A DNA stretch of 64,000 bases from Streptomyces sp. Root431 (GTDB lineage: Bacteria > Actinomycetota > Actinomycetes > Streptomycetales > Streptomycetaceae), in contig NZ_LMEI01000001.1 in NCBI RefSeq assembly GCF_001426585.1, positions 62,944-126,943 on the forward strand, written 5' to 3'. The position numbers and the translations under genes are program-made. The notes beneath the pieces were generated by a model. The model was not told where the DNA came from. It ran no database searches and saw nothing but the letters and a program-made list of their open reading frames with translations. Positions 51,796 to 60,418 of this stretch are shown here, one piece after another (within the stretch, counting starts at the first letter, position 1; each line of letters starts with the position of its first letter).

Positions 51796-51888
51796 TCCCG
51801 CGCAGCCCTTCGAAGGCTCTTCGACGGCCCCTCGTCCGGAATCACTTCCGGGCGGGGGGCCGTTGGCGTACAGTCCCGGGGAACTGAG

Positions 51889-51903
51889 CTGACGGATCGT
51901 CAG
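51889..51903. promoter_or_regulatory. CTGACGGNNCGTCAG-type palindrome at the LLM gene
   Basis: CTGACGGATCGTCAG, perfect 6-bp arms around GAT, 14 bp before the LLM ATG and overlapping its leader. Confidence 0.65.
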
Positions 51904-51917
51904 AAAGGTTGCCCGGC

Positions 51918-52934
51918 ATGCGCCTCGGACTCGCCCTCGGCTACTGGGGCCGCGGCCCCTCCCCCGCCCATCTCGACCTCGCCCGTGAGGCCGAGCGGCT
52001 CGGGTACAACTCCGTGTGGACGGCGGAGGCCTGGGGCTCCGACGCCTTCACCGCGCTGACCTGGATCGCCGCGCACACCTCCCGCATCAAGCTCGGGACC
52101 GCCGTCGCGCAGATGGCGGCCCGGACCCCGACCGCCACCGCGATGCACGCGCTCACGCTCGACCACCTGTCGGGCGGGCGCGTGATGCTCGGACTCGGCC
52201 TGTCCGGGCCGCAGGTCGTCGAGGGCTGGTACGGCCGTCCCTTCCCCCGCTCCCCGCTGACCGCCACCCGCGAGTACGTGGACGTGATCCGCCAGGTGCT
52301 GCGCCGGGAGGGGCCCGTCGCGCTCGACGGGCGCTTCCACTCGCACCCGTACGCGGGCGAGGACGGCACCGGGCTCGGCAAGGCGCTCAAGCCGATCACG
52401 CACCCCCTCCGGGCCGGCCTCCCCGTCCTCCTCGGCGCCGAGGGCCCCAAGAACATCGCGCAGACCCTCGCCATCGCCGACGGCTGGCTGCCGCTCTACT
52501 GGTCCCCGGACCGCTGGGCCGAGGTGTACGCGCTGCCGGCGAAGCTCCCCGAGGGCTTCCTCGTCGCCCCGATGGTCCGCGCGCAGGTCTGCGAGGACGT
52601 GGCGGCCGGGCTGCTGCCCGTCAAGGCGATGCTCGGCTTCTACATCGGCGGCATGGGGCACGCCGCCCGGAACTTCCACGCCGACCTCATGGGGCGGATG
52701 GGATACGCGAAGGAGGCCGGCCGCATCCAGGAGCTGTTCGCGGCGGGGCGGCGCGAGGAGGCCGTGCTCGCCGTACCGGACGCCTTCGCCGACGAGATCT
52801 CGCTCGTCGGCCCCAGGAAGCGGATCGCAGAACGCCTCGACACATGGCGGCGGGGCCCGGTGACGGACCTGTTGGTCACCTCACCGGACCCCGTCACGCT
52901 CCGCACCCTCGCGGAGCTCAACGCGTCACGCTAA
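51918..52934 (+). CDS. LLM-class F420-dependent oxidoreductase (Rv3520c-like)
   Basis: A 338-residue TIM-barrel flavin/F420-dependent oxidoreductase of the luciferase-like family. Shared blocks with mycobacterial Rv3520c, a gene of the cholesterol region, are LGYWGRGPSP, VWTAEAWGSDAFTALTW, ALTLDHLSGGRVMLGLG, SGPQVVEGWYGRPFP and LGKALKPITHPLRAGLPVLL (homology from memory). The reaction is not established. ATG at 51918 (an in-frame TTG lies at 51909). Its stop overlaps the convergent lipoprotein stop by three bases. Confidence 0.92.
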   Translation: MRLGLALGYWGRGPSPAHLDLAREAERLGYNSVWTAEAWGSDAFTALTWIAAHTSRIKLGTAVAQMAARTPTATAMHALTLDHLSGGRVMLGLGLSGPQVVEGWYGRPFPRSPLTATREYVDVIRQVLRREGPVALDGRFHSHPYAGEDGTGLGKALKPITHPLRAGLPVLLGAEGPKNIAQTLAIADGWLPLYWSPDRWAEVYALPAKLPEGFLVAPMVRAQVCEDVAAGLLPVKAMLGFYIGGMGHAARNFHADLMGRMGYAKEAGRIQELFAAGRREEAVLAVPDAFADEISLVGPRKRIAERLDTWRRGPVTDLLVTSPDPVTLRTLAELNASR

Positions 52935-53476
52935 CCGCCGAGTTGTGATGTGCTCGGCACCTTGTCGACGACCTCGGCGCCGGCGCTCTTGCCCGCGTCC
53001 TTGATGCTGTTGATGACGGACTCGAAGGCGCCGACGTCCGCGTCGCCCGCCTCGCCCTTGCGGAGCTTCGTCCCGAGCTCCTTGAGCGACTCGATCCCGG
53101 CGGTGAGCGGCACGACCGCCTTCGAGAGCAGCGGGTCGCCCTTGGCGTTGTTCACCGCCGCCTTGAGCCGGTTGTACGTGAACGCGCCCGCGAGCCCGGC
53201 CTTCACGAGGGCGAAGGTCCGCCCGTCCGCGCCCTTCGTGAACTTGCCCGCGCGGTACGGCTTCACGATCCACTGGTACGTGGCACCCGCGGCGAGCCCC
53301 GCGTTCGCCACGAACCGGGTCTTGGCCAGCTTCTGCTGCTCGAAGGTGCTCGTGCTCGTCGGCGTCGCCGCACCGCTCGCGCTCTGCTCGTCGTCGCCGT
53401 TGCAGGCGGCGGTGGTCATCAGCAGGACGCAGGACAGCAGCAGTGCCACGACACCGCGCGAAGGACTTCTGGGCAC
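52931..53476 (-). CDS. Lipoprotein, hypothetical
   Basis: A 181-residue exported lipoprotein. GTG start with GGAGG eight bases upstream, signal helix VVALLLSCVLLM and lipobox TTAAC. The mature part is helical (KTRFVANAGLAAGATYQWIV, YNRLKAAVNNAKGD) without recognised domain. It ends in a three-base convergent overlap with the LLM gene, with no terminator between. Confidence 0.8.
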   Translation of the reverse strand: MPRSPSRGVVALLLSCVLLMTTAACNGDDEQSASGAATPTSTSTFEQQKLAKTRFVANAGLAAGATYQWIVKPYRAGKFTKGADGRTFALVKAGLAGAFTYNRLKAAVNNAKGDPLLSKAVVPLTAGIESLKELGTKLRKGEAGDADVGAFESVINSIKDAGKSAGAEVVDKVPSTSQLGG

Positions 53477-53593
53477 GACGGAACCTCCCTGGGGGCTTGT
53501 GGCGCCAGCCTCACCCCGGCCCGGGGCATGCGCCACCGGGGCGGCTCCGAACGGGGGCACGCCCCGCACGGACGCCCGCCGGCGACGTCCCGC

Positions 53594-54679
53594 TCAGCAG
53601 CAGTCGGGCTCCAGGCCCGTCGGGAGGCGTTCGCCGCCGAAGACGGCCACGGTGGCCTCCTCGCCGCCGAGGGCCGCCACCGCGAGCAGCAGCGAGCCGG
53701 CCGTCCAGCTGGTCTGCTCCTCGGGCCACATGGCCTTGTCGCTCTCCTTCTCGCCCTCGAAGACGTACCCCGTCCAGTACATGCCGTTCTTCGCGCGCAG
53801 GTGCTGGATGTCCTGGAGGATCGTGAGGGCCCGGTCGGACTCCCCCATCGCCCAGAGGGCGAGGGCGAGTTCGCAGCTTTCGCCGCCGGTGACCCACGGG
53901 TTGGGGATCACGCACCGCACTCCGAGGCCGGGCACGACGAATGCGTCCCAGTCGGCCTCGATGCGGGCCAGCGCGTCCGGTCCGGTGACCGCGCCGCCGA
54001 GGACGGGGTAGTACCAGTCCATCGAGTAGCGGGACTTGTCGAGGAAGCGCTCGGGGTGCCGGCGGATCGCGTGGCCGAGCGCACCGGCCGCCAGCTCCCA
54101 GTCCGGCTGCGGCTCCTCGCGGGCCTCGGCGATGGCGAGGGCGCAGCGCAGCGCCTGGTGGATCGACGAACTGCCGGTGAGCAGCGCGTCGTTCACCGGC
54201 GTGCCGTCGGCCTCGCGCTTCCAGCCGATCTGGCCGCCGGGCTGCTGGAGCCCGAGGACGAACTCGACGGCCGCGTAGACGACGGGCCACATCCGGTCGA
54301 GGAAGGCGTCGTCGCCGGTGGAGAGGTAGTGGTGCCAGACGCCGACGGCGATGTACGCGACGAAGTTGGACTCCCGGCTCCGGTCGGTGACCTGGTCGGG
54401 CTCGCCGTCGTGGTACGCCGCGAACCAGGAGCCGTCGTTGTTCTGGTGGCGGGCGAGCCACGCGTAGGCGCGGTCGGCGGCGGCGTGCTCGCCGGCCGCG
54501 TCCAGGGCCATGGCCGCCTCGGTGTGGTCCCACGGGTCGAGGTGGTGGCCCCGGAACCACGGTATGGCCCCGTCCTCGCGCTGCACGGCGAGTATCCCGG
54601 TGACGGTCTCGGCGGCCTGCTCGGCGGTGAGCACCCCGGGCAGGACGAGGTGCTCCGCGATCCGCTCGGGAGAGGTCAC
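53594..54679 (-). CDS. Alpha/alpha-barrel protein, prenyltransferase/squalene-cyclase-like
   Basis: A 361-residue protein with repeated (alpha/alpha) barrel motifs: AVQREDGAIPWFRG, DHTEAAMALDAAGEH, WLARHQNNDGSW (QW-like), SSIHQALRCALAIAEA and GGESCELALALWAM. This resembles terpenoid cyclase/prenyltransferase or GH15-like barrels. The DxDD cyclase motif is absent, so cyclase activity is unlikely. GTG start overlaps the methyltransferase stop (GTGA). Third gene of the glycosyltransferase / methyltransferase cluster; the shared product may be a glycolipid. Confidence 0.8.
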   Translation of the reverse strand: MTSPERIAEHLVLPGVLTAEQAAETVTGILAVQREDGAIPWFRGHHLDPWDHTEAAMALDAAGEHAAADRAYAWLARHQNNDGSWFAAYHDGEPDQVTDRSRESNFVAYIAVGVWHHYLSTGDDAFLDRMWPVVYAAVEFVLGLQQPGGQIGWKREADGTPVNDALLTGSSSIHQALRCALAIAEAREEPQPDWELAAGALGHAIRRHPERFLDKSRYSMDWYYPVLGGAVTGPDALARIEADWDAFVVPGLGVRCVIPNPWVTGGESCELALALWAMGESDRALTILQDIQHLRAKNGMYWTGYVFEGEKESDKAMWPEEQTSWTAGSLLLAVAALGGEEATVAVFGGERLPTGLEPDCC

Positions 54680-55422
54680 TTGGCCGCGTCCGCGGCGTCG
54701 GCCTTGGGCAGGTGCGGCTTGGTCGCGTACGCCACGAAGCTCTTGCCGACGACCGGGTTGAGCAGCTGCTCGGTGACCCGGGTCAGGGCGGGCTTCTTCA
54801 TGATGTCCCAGACCAGGAGCTTGTGGTACGCGCGGACCGGCAGGGCCTTGTCGTTGTCGACGCCGAAGGCGCACTTCAGCCACCAGTACGGCGCGTGCAG
54901 GGCGTGCGCGTGGTGGGTGCCGTACGGCTTGAGGCCGGCCTGCCGGATCTTGCCGAGGAGCTCGTCGGCCTTGTAGATGCGGATGTGGCCGCCCTCGACC
55001 TCGTGGTACGCGTCGGAGAGCGCCCAGCAGATCTTCTCGGGGCCGTAGCGGGGCACGGTGATCGCGATCCGGCCGCCCGGCTTGAGGACGCGGACCATCT
55101 CGGCGAGCACGCCCTTGTCGTCCGGGATGTGCTCCATGACCTCGGAGATGATGACGACGTCGAAGGACTCGTCGGGGAAGGGGAGGTTGAGGGCGTCGCC
55201 CTCCATCGCGGTGGCGGTCGCCCCGGCGGGCGCCTCCCCGGCCTCCTTCATCGCCGCGAACCACTTGGCGACCTCGCGGATCTCGTCGCCGTTCTGGTCG
55301 AGGGCCACGACCTGGGCGCCGCGCCGGTAGCACTCGAAGGCGTGCCGGCCCGCACCGCAGCCCAGATCGAGCACGCGGTCGCCGGGGGCGAGCGGGAAGC
55401 GGGTGAAGTCGACGGTCAGCAC
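54676..55422 (-). CDS. Class I SAM-dependent methyltransferase
   Basis: A 248-residue methyltransferase: DRVLDLGCGAGRHAFECYRRG (motif I), VVALDQNGDEI (acidic residue), MEGDALNLPFPDESFDVVI, EVMEHIPDDKGVLAEMVRVL and GGRIAITVPRYGPEKICW. The C-terminal part (HAPYWWLKCAFGVDND) is characteristic of UbiE/lipid-type relatives. The start is GTG (VLTVDFTRFPL). It lies 91 bp after the glycosyltransferase gene and is coupled to the barrel protein gene. Confidence 0.9.
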   Translation of the reverse strand: MLTVDFTRFPLAPGDRVLDLGCGAGRHAFECYRRGAQVVALDQNGDEIREVAKWFAAMKEAGEAPAGATATAMEGDALNLPFPDESFDVVIISEVMEHIPDDKGVLAEMVRVLKPGGRIAITVPRYGPEKICWALSDAYHEVEGGHIRIYKADELLGKIRQAGLKPYGTHHAHALHAPYWWLKCAFGVDNDKALPVRAYHKLLVWDIMKKPALTRVTEQLLNPVVGKSFVAYATKPHLPKADAADAAK

Positions 55423-55513
55423 GAGGGCCTGCCTTCGCGGTCGGGACGGGGGTGGTGCGGGTGCGGGTGTGGCTGGAGGGGGCGGTGCGGGCGGGCCCGC
55501 GTGAGCGGGGTCG

Positions 55514-56872
55514 TCACCGGGCGATGCCCTGGCGGGCGCCTCGGCCGGCTGCCTGCCCGGCTCCCTGGCGGGCGACGGCCTCGCGGTAGAGCTCGGCGGT
55601 GCCCTGGGCCGCGCGGGCCCAGGTGAAGCGCTCCAGGACCCGGGCCCGGCCCGCGGCACCGAGACGGGCCCGCAGCTCCGCGTCGCCGAGGACCCGGCCG
55701 AGCGCGGCGGCCAGCGCCCCCGCGTCGCCCGGCGGCACCGCGAGGCAGGTCTCGCCGTCGGCTCCCGCGACCTCGGGGATCGCGCCGCCGGTGGTGGCGA
55801 CGAGCGGCGTCCCGGTGGCCATGGCCTCGGCGGCGGGCAGCGAGAAGCCCTCGTACAGCGAGGGCACGCAGGAGACCTGGGCGGAGCGCACGAGGTCGAC
55901 GAGTTCCGCGTCGGTGATGCCCTTGACGAACTCGACGGCTCCCCCGAGCCCGTACCGCTCGATGGCCTGCGCGACGGGGCCGTCCTCGGCGCGCTTGCCG
56001 ACGACGACGAGGTGGGCGTCGGGGTTCTCGGTGCGGAGCTTGGCGAGCGCCTCGATGAGGTGGACGAGGCCCTTGAGGGGGACGTCGGCGCTGGACGTGG
56101 TGACGATCCGGCCGGGGACCTCGGCGACGGCCGGGTCCGGGGACCAGAGCGTGGTGTCGGCGCCGATGTGGACGACCCGGATGCGGTCCTCGCGTACGCC
56201 GAGGTGCTCGACGATCTCCTGGCGCGAGGTGCCGGAGACGGTGAGGACGGACGGCATCCGGCGGGCGACGCGCTTCTGCATGCGGGTGAAGGCGTACCAG
56301 CGGCGGACGGAGGCGCGGCGCTTCCAGTCGGCGGCGGCGTCGAGTTCGAGCTGCCGGTCGACGGTGATGGGGTGGTGGATCGTGGTGACGAGCGGCGCGC
56401 CCAGGGCCCTGGGGCCGCCGAGGAGGCCGTAGCCGAGGGTCTGGTTGTCGTGGACGACGTCGAAGTCGCCGCGTCGGGCGGCGAGCATGCGCCGGGCCCG
56501 CAGGGAGAAGGTGAGCGGCTCGGGGAAGCCGCCGGTCCACATGGTGGCGACCTCGAGGCCGTCGATCCAGTCCCGGTACTCGTCGCGCTTCGGCGTCCGG
56601 AAGGGGTCCGGCGAGCGGTAGAGGTCGAGGCTGGCGATCTCGGTGAGCGGCACGCCGTCGTCGAGCGTGGGGTACGGCTGGGAGCCGATGACCTCGACGT
56701 GGTGACCGAGGCGGGCGAGCTCACGGGAGAGGTGGCGGACGTAGACGCCCTGGCCGCCGCAGAACGGGTTCCCCTTGTACGTGAGGAGAGCGATCCGCAA
56801 GGGCCCGGCACCGTCCGCGGTGACGCCCTGTCGGGGGCTTGCCGGGCTTGCCTCTATGGCTTCCGCGGTCAT
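55514..56872 (-). CDS. GT4-family glycosyltransferase
   Basis: A 452-residue GT-B retaining glycosyltransferase. N-domain PLRIALLTYKGNPFCGGQGV with VRHLSRELARLGHHVEVIG; C-domain VPGRIVTTSSADVPLKGLVH, VVVGKRAEDG, and the nucleotide-sugar EX7E region VPSLYEGFSLPAAEAMATGTP. It presumably glycosylates a lipid or surface molecule with the coupled methyltransferase and barrel protein. Upstream, the divergent KstR-like gene is separated by 238 bp containing a KstR-type site. Confidence 0.93.
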   Translation of the reverse strand: MTAEAIEASPASPRQGVTADGAGPLRIALLTYKGNPFCGGQGVYVRHLSRELARLGHHVEVIGSQPYPTLDDGVPLTEIASLDLYRSPDPFRTPKRDEYRDWIDGLEVATMWTGGFPEPLTFSLRARRMLAARRGDFDVVHDNQTLGYGLLGGPRALGAPLVTTIHHPITVDRQLELDAAADWKRRASVRRWYAFTRMQKRVARRMPSVLTVSGTSRQEIVEHLGVREDRIRVVHIGADTTLWSPDPAVAEVPGRIVTTSSADVPLKGLVHLIEALAKLRTENPDAHLVVVGKRAEDGPVAQAIERYGLGGAVEFVKGITDAELVDLVRSAQVSCVPSLYEGFSLPAAEAMATGTPLVATTGGAIPEVAGADGETCLAVPPGDAGALAAALGRVLGDAELRARLGAAGRARVLERFTWARAAQGTAELYREAVARQGAGQAAGRGARQGIAR

Positions 56873-56924
56873 GCGCGACCCCCTTCGAGCGTGTTTCGCC
56901 GGAGCGTAACCGCTCGCGCTAATC

Positions 56925-56938
56925 TAGAACAAGTTACA
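56925..56938. promoter_or_regulatory. KstR-type operator in the kstR/glycosyltransferase intergenic
   Basis: TAGAACAAGTTACA fits TNNAACNNGTTNNA. It is 53 bp before the glycosyltransferase ATG and 172 bp before the KstR-like ATG, so it could serve autoregulation, the glycosyltransferase operon, or both. Confidence 0.65.
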
Positions 56939-57110
56939 GACTTGATCGTTCTCGATCTTCTTGCATGATCTTCTTGAGCGTTCAAGGAGGACAGAATCTA
57001 CCGGCAGGTAGCCCCGTGGTGAGAGCCGGAACAGGTGATTCGCGCCACGACGGCCGGACCGCGATACTGTCGCTCCCCACCTCCGCTCCCACCGCACGGA
57101 ACGGGACCTC

Positions 57111-57743
57111 ATGACCGCAGACAACAGAGCGGACCTCAGCCCCTCGGCACCGGCCCTCACGGAGCGCCAGGAGGCGCGGCGCCGCCGCATCCTGGACGCC
57201 AGCGCCCAGCTCGCGGCGCGGGGCGGCTTCGACGCCGTACAGATGCGTGAGGTCGCCGAGGCGGCCGGGGTGGCCCTCGGCACGCTGTACCGCTACTTCC
57301 CGTCCAAGATCCACCTGCTGGTCGCGACGATGCAGGACCAGCTCCAGCACATGCACACCACCCTGCGGAAGCGGCCGCCGGCGGGCGCGGACCCGGCGGA
57401 GCGGGTCTCCGAGACCCTCATGCGGGCCTTCCGGGCGCTCCAGCGGGAACCCCAGCTCGCCGACGCGATGGTGCGGGCTCTGACCTTCGCGGACCGCGGG
57501 GTGAGCCCGGAGGTCGACACGGTCTCGCGGCTGACGACCGCGATCATCCTGGACGCGATGGGGGCGGAGCACCCGAGCCCGGAGCAGCTGTCGGCGGTGC
57601 GGGTGATCGAGCACACCTGGCACTCCGCGCTGATCACCTGGCTGTCCGGGCGCGCCTCGATCGCGCAGGTGAAGATCGACATCGAGACGGTCTGCCGGCT
57701 GATCGACCTGACGGCACCGGCGACGGGCCCGGCGGCGCGCTGA
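57111..57743 (+). CDS. kstR: KstR-like TetR-family repressor
   Basis: A 210-residue TetR protein. The DNA-binding domain (ARRRRILDASAQLAARGGFD, AVQMREVAEAAGVALGTLYR, YFPSKIHLLVATM; residues 22-75) matches mycobacterial KstR, the cholesterol-catabolism repressor, almost without gaps (from memory). The ligand domain keeps EPQLADAMVRALTFADRGVS, VIEHTWHSALITWLSGRAS and a VCRLIDL tail. KstR is released from DNA by steroid-CoA thioesters. Three palindromes of its consensus and one near-match in this window lie upstream of lipid-oxidation genes. The gene stands alone; a terminator follows. Confidence 0.88.
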   Translation: MTADNRADLSPSAPALTERQEARRRRILDASAQLAARGGFDAVQMREVAEAAGVALGTLYRYFPSKIHLLVATMQDQLQHMHTTLRKRPPAGADPAERVSETLMRAFRALQREPQLADAMVRALTFADRGVSPEVDTVSRLTTAIILDAMGAEHPSPEQLSAVRVIEHTWHSALITWLSGRASIAQVKIDIETVCRLIDLTAPATGPAAR

Positions 57744-57771
57744 GCGCTCGCGTCCCGCCGGAACGAGAAGT

Positions 57772-57814
57772 CCCGCCCACGCCCCGGCGGTTCGCTCTCC
57801 GGGGCACGGGCGGG
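57772..57814. terminator. Bidirectional terminator between kstR and lipoprotein gene
   Basis: 16-bp stem CCCGCCCACGCCCCGG / CCGGGGCACGGGCGGG with two central mismatches and an 11-base loop. Confidence 0.75.
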
Positions 57815-57820
57815 GCCAGG

Positions 57821-58345
57821 TCAGGACTTGGCCTTGGCGTTCTCCTCGGCGATGGCCGCCGCGCACGTCGGGCCGCCGTCGACGGCGACGAACATGACCA
57901 GCTTCAGCGGGCCCTGGGAGTGGTTGCTGGCCTGGAGCTGCCAGCTGCCGTTCTTCAGGGACTTGATGACCGAGCCGCCCTGCCCGGAGCTCCGCTCCTC
58001 CGCCCAGCCGCCCTTCACCAGGGTCGCCACGGTGTCCGTGTAGGACTTCGCCGGGTCGGCCGCCTTCTCGGCGTCGGCCGTCCAGCTGACCATGCAGTCC
58101 TTGACCTCGGCCGGCACCTGCTCGCCCGAGGGGTCCTGCGTGAAGCCGGCCCCCGTCGCCGCGTCGGTCAGCTGCTTGGTGACAGCGGCCCCGTCGAGCC
58201 GGTCGCCGCCCCCGCCGCCCGAACCGCCCGTCGCGGCCGAACCCGCCGACGAGGAACCGCCCTTGTCCGTACCGCCCTCGCCGCCGCAACCCGCGACCAG
58301 CAGCACCACACCGGCGGCCGCGGCCACCCACTTCGCCTTGCGCAC
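57821..58345 (-). CDS. Lipoprotein, hypothetical
   Basis: A 174-residue exported lipoprotein: GTG start with GGGAG upstream, signal helix WVAAAAGVVLLVAG, lipobox VAGCGG, a Gly/Ser linker, then a folded domain with DCMVSWTADAEKA and FVAVDGGPTCAAAIAEE; the two cysteines may form a disulfide. Function unknown. Upstream, 58346-58592 contains no supported gene, only the probable promoter (TTGTCA and TATGCG, 16 bp apart on the minus strand). Confidence 0.8.
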   Translation of the reverse strand: MRKAKWVAAAAGVVLLVAGCGGEGGTDKGGSSSAGSAATGGSGGGGGDRLDGAAVTKQLTDAATGAGFTQDPSGEQVPAEVKDCMVSWTADAEKAADPAKSYTDTVATLVKGGWAEERSSGQGGSVIKSLKNGSWQLQASNHSQGPLKLVMFVAVDGGPTCAAAIAEENAKAKS

Positions 58346-58592
58346 AGCACTCCCAAAAACGTGCGCACGAAGGCCCCTTGCCCCCGTGACCAGGCGCATA
58401 GTTTTGCACAAGGGAATGACAACGCGCCGACTTCCAGGCGCTGATCGACAGCGGAACGACTACCGTCCGGCTGGATGCACCGAGGCCCCGGCACCCGCGT
58501 CGCCGCCCCCGGACCCGGTGCCGAGCGGCGTCACCGCCGCCGCGCCCGCCCCGGCGGCGGCCGGCGCCCACCGTGTCCCCCGCATGTCGCGT

Positions 58593-58630
58593 CCCCCACT
58601 CCCTCGGCCGCCGCGCCGAGGGAGTGGGGG
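58593..58630. terminator. Strong terminator after the ferredoxin gene
   Basis: Perfect 16-bp stem CCCCCACTCCCTCGGC / GCCGAGGGAGTGGGGG with a six-base loop, 17 bases beyond the ferredoxin stop. Confidence 0.85.
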
Positions 58631-58646
58631 CCGGGGCCGGGGCCGG

Positions 58647-58880
58647 TCACTCCTCCGGCGGGAACACCGGTTCCCCGCCGTCCGCGAGGGCGATCAGGAT
58701 GGCCTCCACCGGGCAGCCCTCGGCCGCCGCGAGCACCGTCTCGCCCGCGTCGACCTCCGGTTCCACCGGGTGGGACTGGCGGGCCGTGTCGAGGCGGAAG
58801 GAGGCCGGGGCGTGGTTGACGCACATGCCGGAGCCGATGCAGACGCTCCGGTCGACCTCGACGTGCCAGCGGTCCCCCAT
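58647..58880 (-). CDS. [3Fe-4S]-type ferredoxin
   Basis: A 77-residue electron carrier. Cysteines C14 and C20 (RSVCIGSGMC) and C56 (AAEGCPVEAI) are the three ligands of a 3Fe-4S cluster, as in Streptomyces P450 ferredoxins and mycobacterial FdxD. Its ATG shares a base with the aldehyde dehydrogenase stop (TGATG), so it is made with that enzyme. No cytochrome P450 lies in the window; the electron acceptor must be encoded elsewhere. GGGGGAG is just upstream. Confidence 0.92.
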   Translation of the reverse strand: MGDRWHVEVDRSVCIGSGMCVNHAPASFRLDTARQSHPVEPEVDAGETVLAAAEGCPVEAILIALADGGEPVFPPEE

Positions 58881-60388
58881 CACTCCCCCGCCGGGGACTC
58901 GTAGCCGCCGGGCAGGTGGATCATCTTGTGCTCCAGGTACTCGCCGAAGCCCTCGGGGCCGAACTCCCGCCCCAGACCGGAGTTCTTGTAGCCGCCGAAG
59001 GGCCCGAGCATGTCCAGGCTGAACGTGTTGACGTTGAACGTGCCCGTGCGCACGCCCCGGGCGAAGCCGATGCCGTGCTCCACGTCCCCGGTCCAGACGC
59101 TGCCGCTGAGGCCGAAGTCGGAGTCGTTCGCGATCCGGAGGGCCTCGGCCTCGTCCCCGTACGGCAGGAGGCAGATGACCGGGCCGAAGATCTCCTCGCG
59201 GGCGATCCGCATCGAGTTGTCGACGCCGCCGAAGAGCGTGGGCTCGACGTACCAGCCGCGGTCGAGGGAGGCCGGACGGCCGCCGCCCGCGAGGATCTTG
59301 GCGCCCTCGGCCTGGCCGATGCCGATGTAGTCGAGGGAGCGCTGCTGCTGGCGCCGGGCGACGAGCGGGCCGACCTGGGTGGCCGGGTCGAGCGGGTCGC
59401 CGACGACGAGGGCGCCGGCCGCCGCGGCGAAGGCCTCGGCGAACTCCTCGTAGCGGGAGCGCGGCGCGAGGATCCGGGTCTGGGCCACGCACGCCTGACC
59501 GTTGTTCATCCAGGCGGCAGGGACGATCCCGGCGACGGCGGTGTCCAGGTCCGCGTCGGGCAGGATCACGGCGGCCGACTTCCCGCCGAGTTCGAGCGTG
59601 ACGCGGGTGAGGTTGCGGGAGGCGACCTCCATCACGCGCTTGCCGGCCGCGACCGAGCCGGTGAAGGAGACCTTGTCGACGCCGGGGTGGCCGACGAGGT
59701 ACTCGCTGACCTCGCGGTCGGCGGGCAGGATGCTGAGCACGCCCTCGGGCAGCCCGGCCTCGGTGGCGATCTCGGCCAGGATGTACGAGTCGAGGGGCGA
59801 CTCCGGCGAGGGCTTGAGGACCACCGAACAGCCGGCGAGCAGCGCGGGCCCCAGCTTGGCGGCGGCGGTGAACTGCGGCACGTTCCAAGGGATGACGGCC
59901 GCGACCACGCCCACCGGCTCGCGCCGGACGAGCAGCGGGCCGAGGACGCCGCCGCGCCGCTCCTCGAAGGCGAAGTCCCGCGCGACGGTGATCGCCGCGT
60001 CCCAGACCATCATCGCGCCGAGCGCCTGGGCGAGGACGGACCAGGAGTACGGGGAGCCGTTCTGCGAGCTGATGGAGCGGGCGATCTCCTCGTACCGGAC
60101 GGCGATCGCGTCCTTGATGCGGGTGACGACCGCGATCCGCTCCTCCACGGTCATCCGCGGCCAGGGCCCCTCGTCGAAGGCCCGGCGGGCGGCGGCGACG
60201 GCCAGGTCGACATCTTCCGCGGAGGCGTGCGGGACGCGCCCGATGACCTCCTCGGTGTGCGGCGAGATCACCTCGATGACCGCATCGCCCATGGGGCCTC
60301 CCCCGCTCGAGCGAAGTCGAGAGCTTGGGGAAGGGTCGGTCCACTCCCCGCCGATGAACAGCTTTCCGTGCTCCACAAGCTCGGTCAT
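58880..60388 (-). CDS. Aldehyde dehydrogenase with in-frame repeat insertion
   Basis: A 502-residue NAD(P)-dependent aldehyde dehydrogenase. Cofactor and catalytic motifs: VIPWNVPQFTAAAKLGPALL, KPSPESPL, SFTGSVAAGKRVM, catalytic E266 (TLELGGKSA) and C300 (NNGQACVAQTR), and EEIFGPV. Residues 19-35 are an abnormal Ser/Arg/Gly/Pro stretch between the conserved KLFIGGEWTD and VIEVISPHTEEVIG blocks, encoded by an inserted palindromic repeat that keeps the frame. GGGAGG lies ten bases before the ATG. Coupled to ferredoxin; operators for KstR-like control lie upstream. It would oxidise a side-chain aldehyde (inference). Confidence 0.93.
   Translation of the reverse strand: MTELVEHGKLFIGGEWTDPSPSSRLRSSGGGPMGDAVIEVISPHTEEVIGRVPHASAEDVDLAVAAARRAFDEGPWPRMTVEERIAVVTRIKDAIAVRYEEIARSISSQNGSPYSWSVLAQALGAMMVWDAAITVARDFAFEERRGGVLGPLLVRREPVGVVAAVIPWNVPQFTAAAKLGPALLAGCSVVLKPSPESPLDSYILAEIATEAGLPEGVLSILPADREVSEYLVGHPGVDKVSFTGSVAAGKRVMEVASRNLTRVTLELGGKSAAVILPDADLDTAVAGIVPAAWMNNGQACVAQTRILAPRSRYEEFAEAFAAAAGALVVGDPLDPATQVGPLVARRQQQRSLDYIGIGQAEGAKILAGGGRPASLDRGWYVEPTLFGGVDNSMRIAREEIFGPVICLLPYGDEAEALRIANDSDFGLSGSVWTGDVEHGIGFARGVRTGTFNVNTFSLDMLGPFGGYKNSGLGREFGPEGFGEYLEHKMIHLPGGYESPAGE
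60294..60335. repeat. REP-like palindromic repeat inside the ALDH gene
   Basis: A roughly 42-bp element centred on CTCGAGCGAAGTCGAG (60307-60322), with outer CCCC/GGGG arms. From memory this GCTCGAGCGAAGTCGAGAGC core is a recurrent intergenic repeat in Streptomyces genomes. Here it lies inside a coding sequence and adds about 14-16 codons. Confidence 0.65.
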
Positions 60389-60418
60389 GACCGCGGCCTC
60401 CCGAGGAGATGAAATTCT

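Noticed and set aside
53594..54679. True squalene/hopene cyclase
   Set aside because: The DxDD catalytic motif and the expected length of about 650 residues are absent; only the barrel repeats are shared.
58475..58904. Proline/arginine-rich plus-strand frames between the lipoprotein and ferredoxin genes
   Set aside because: They cross a 16-bp terminator stem and the antisense of the ferredoxin gene; composition is that of a shadow frame.
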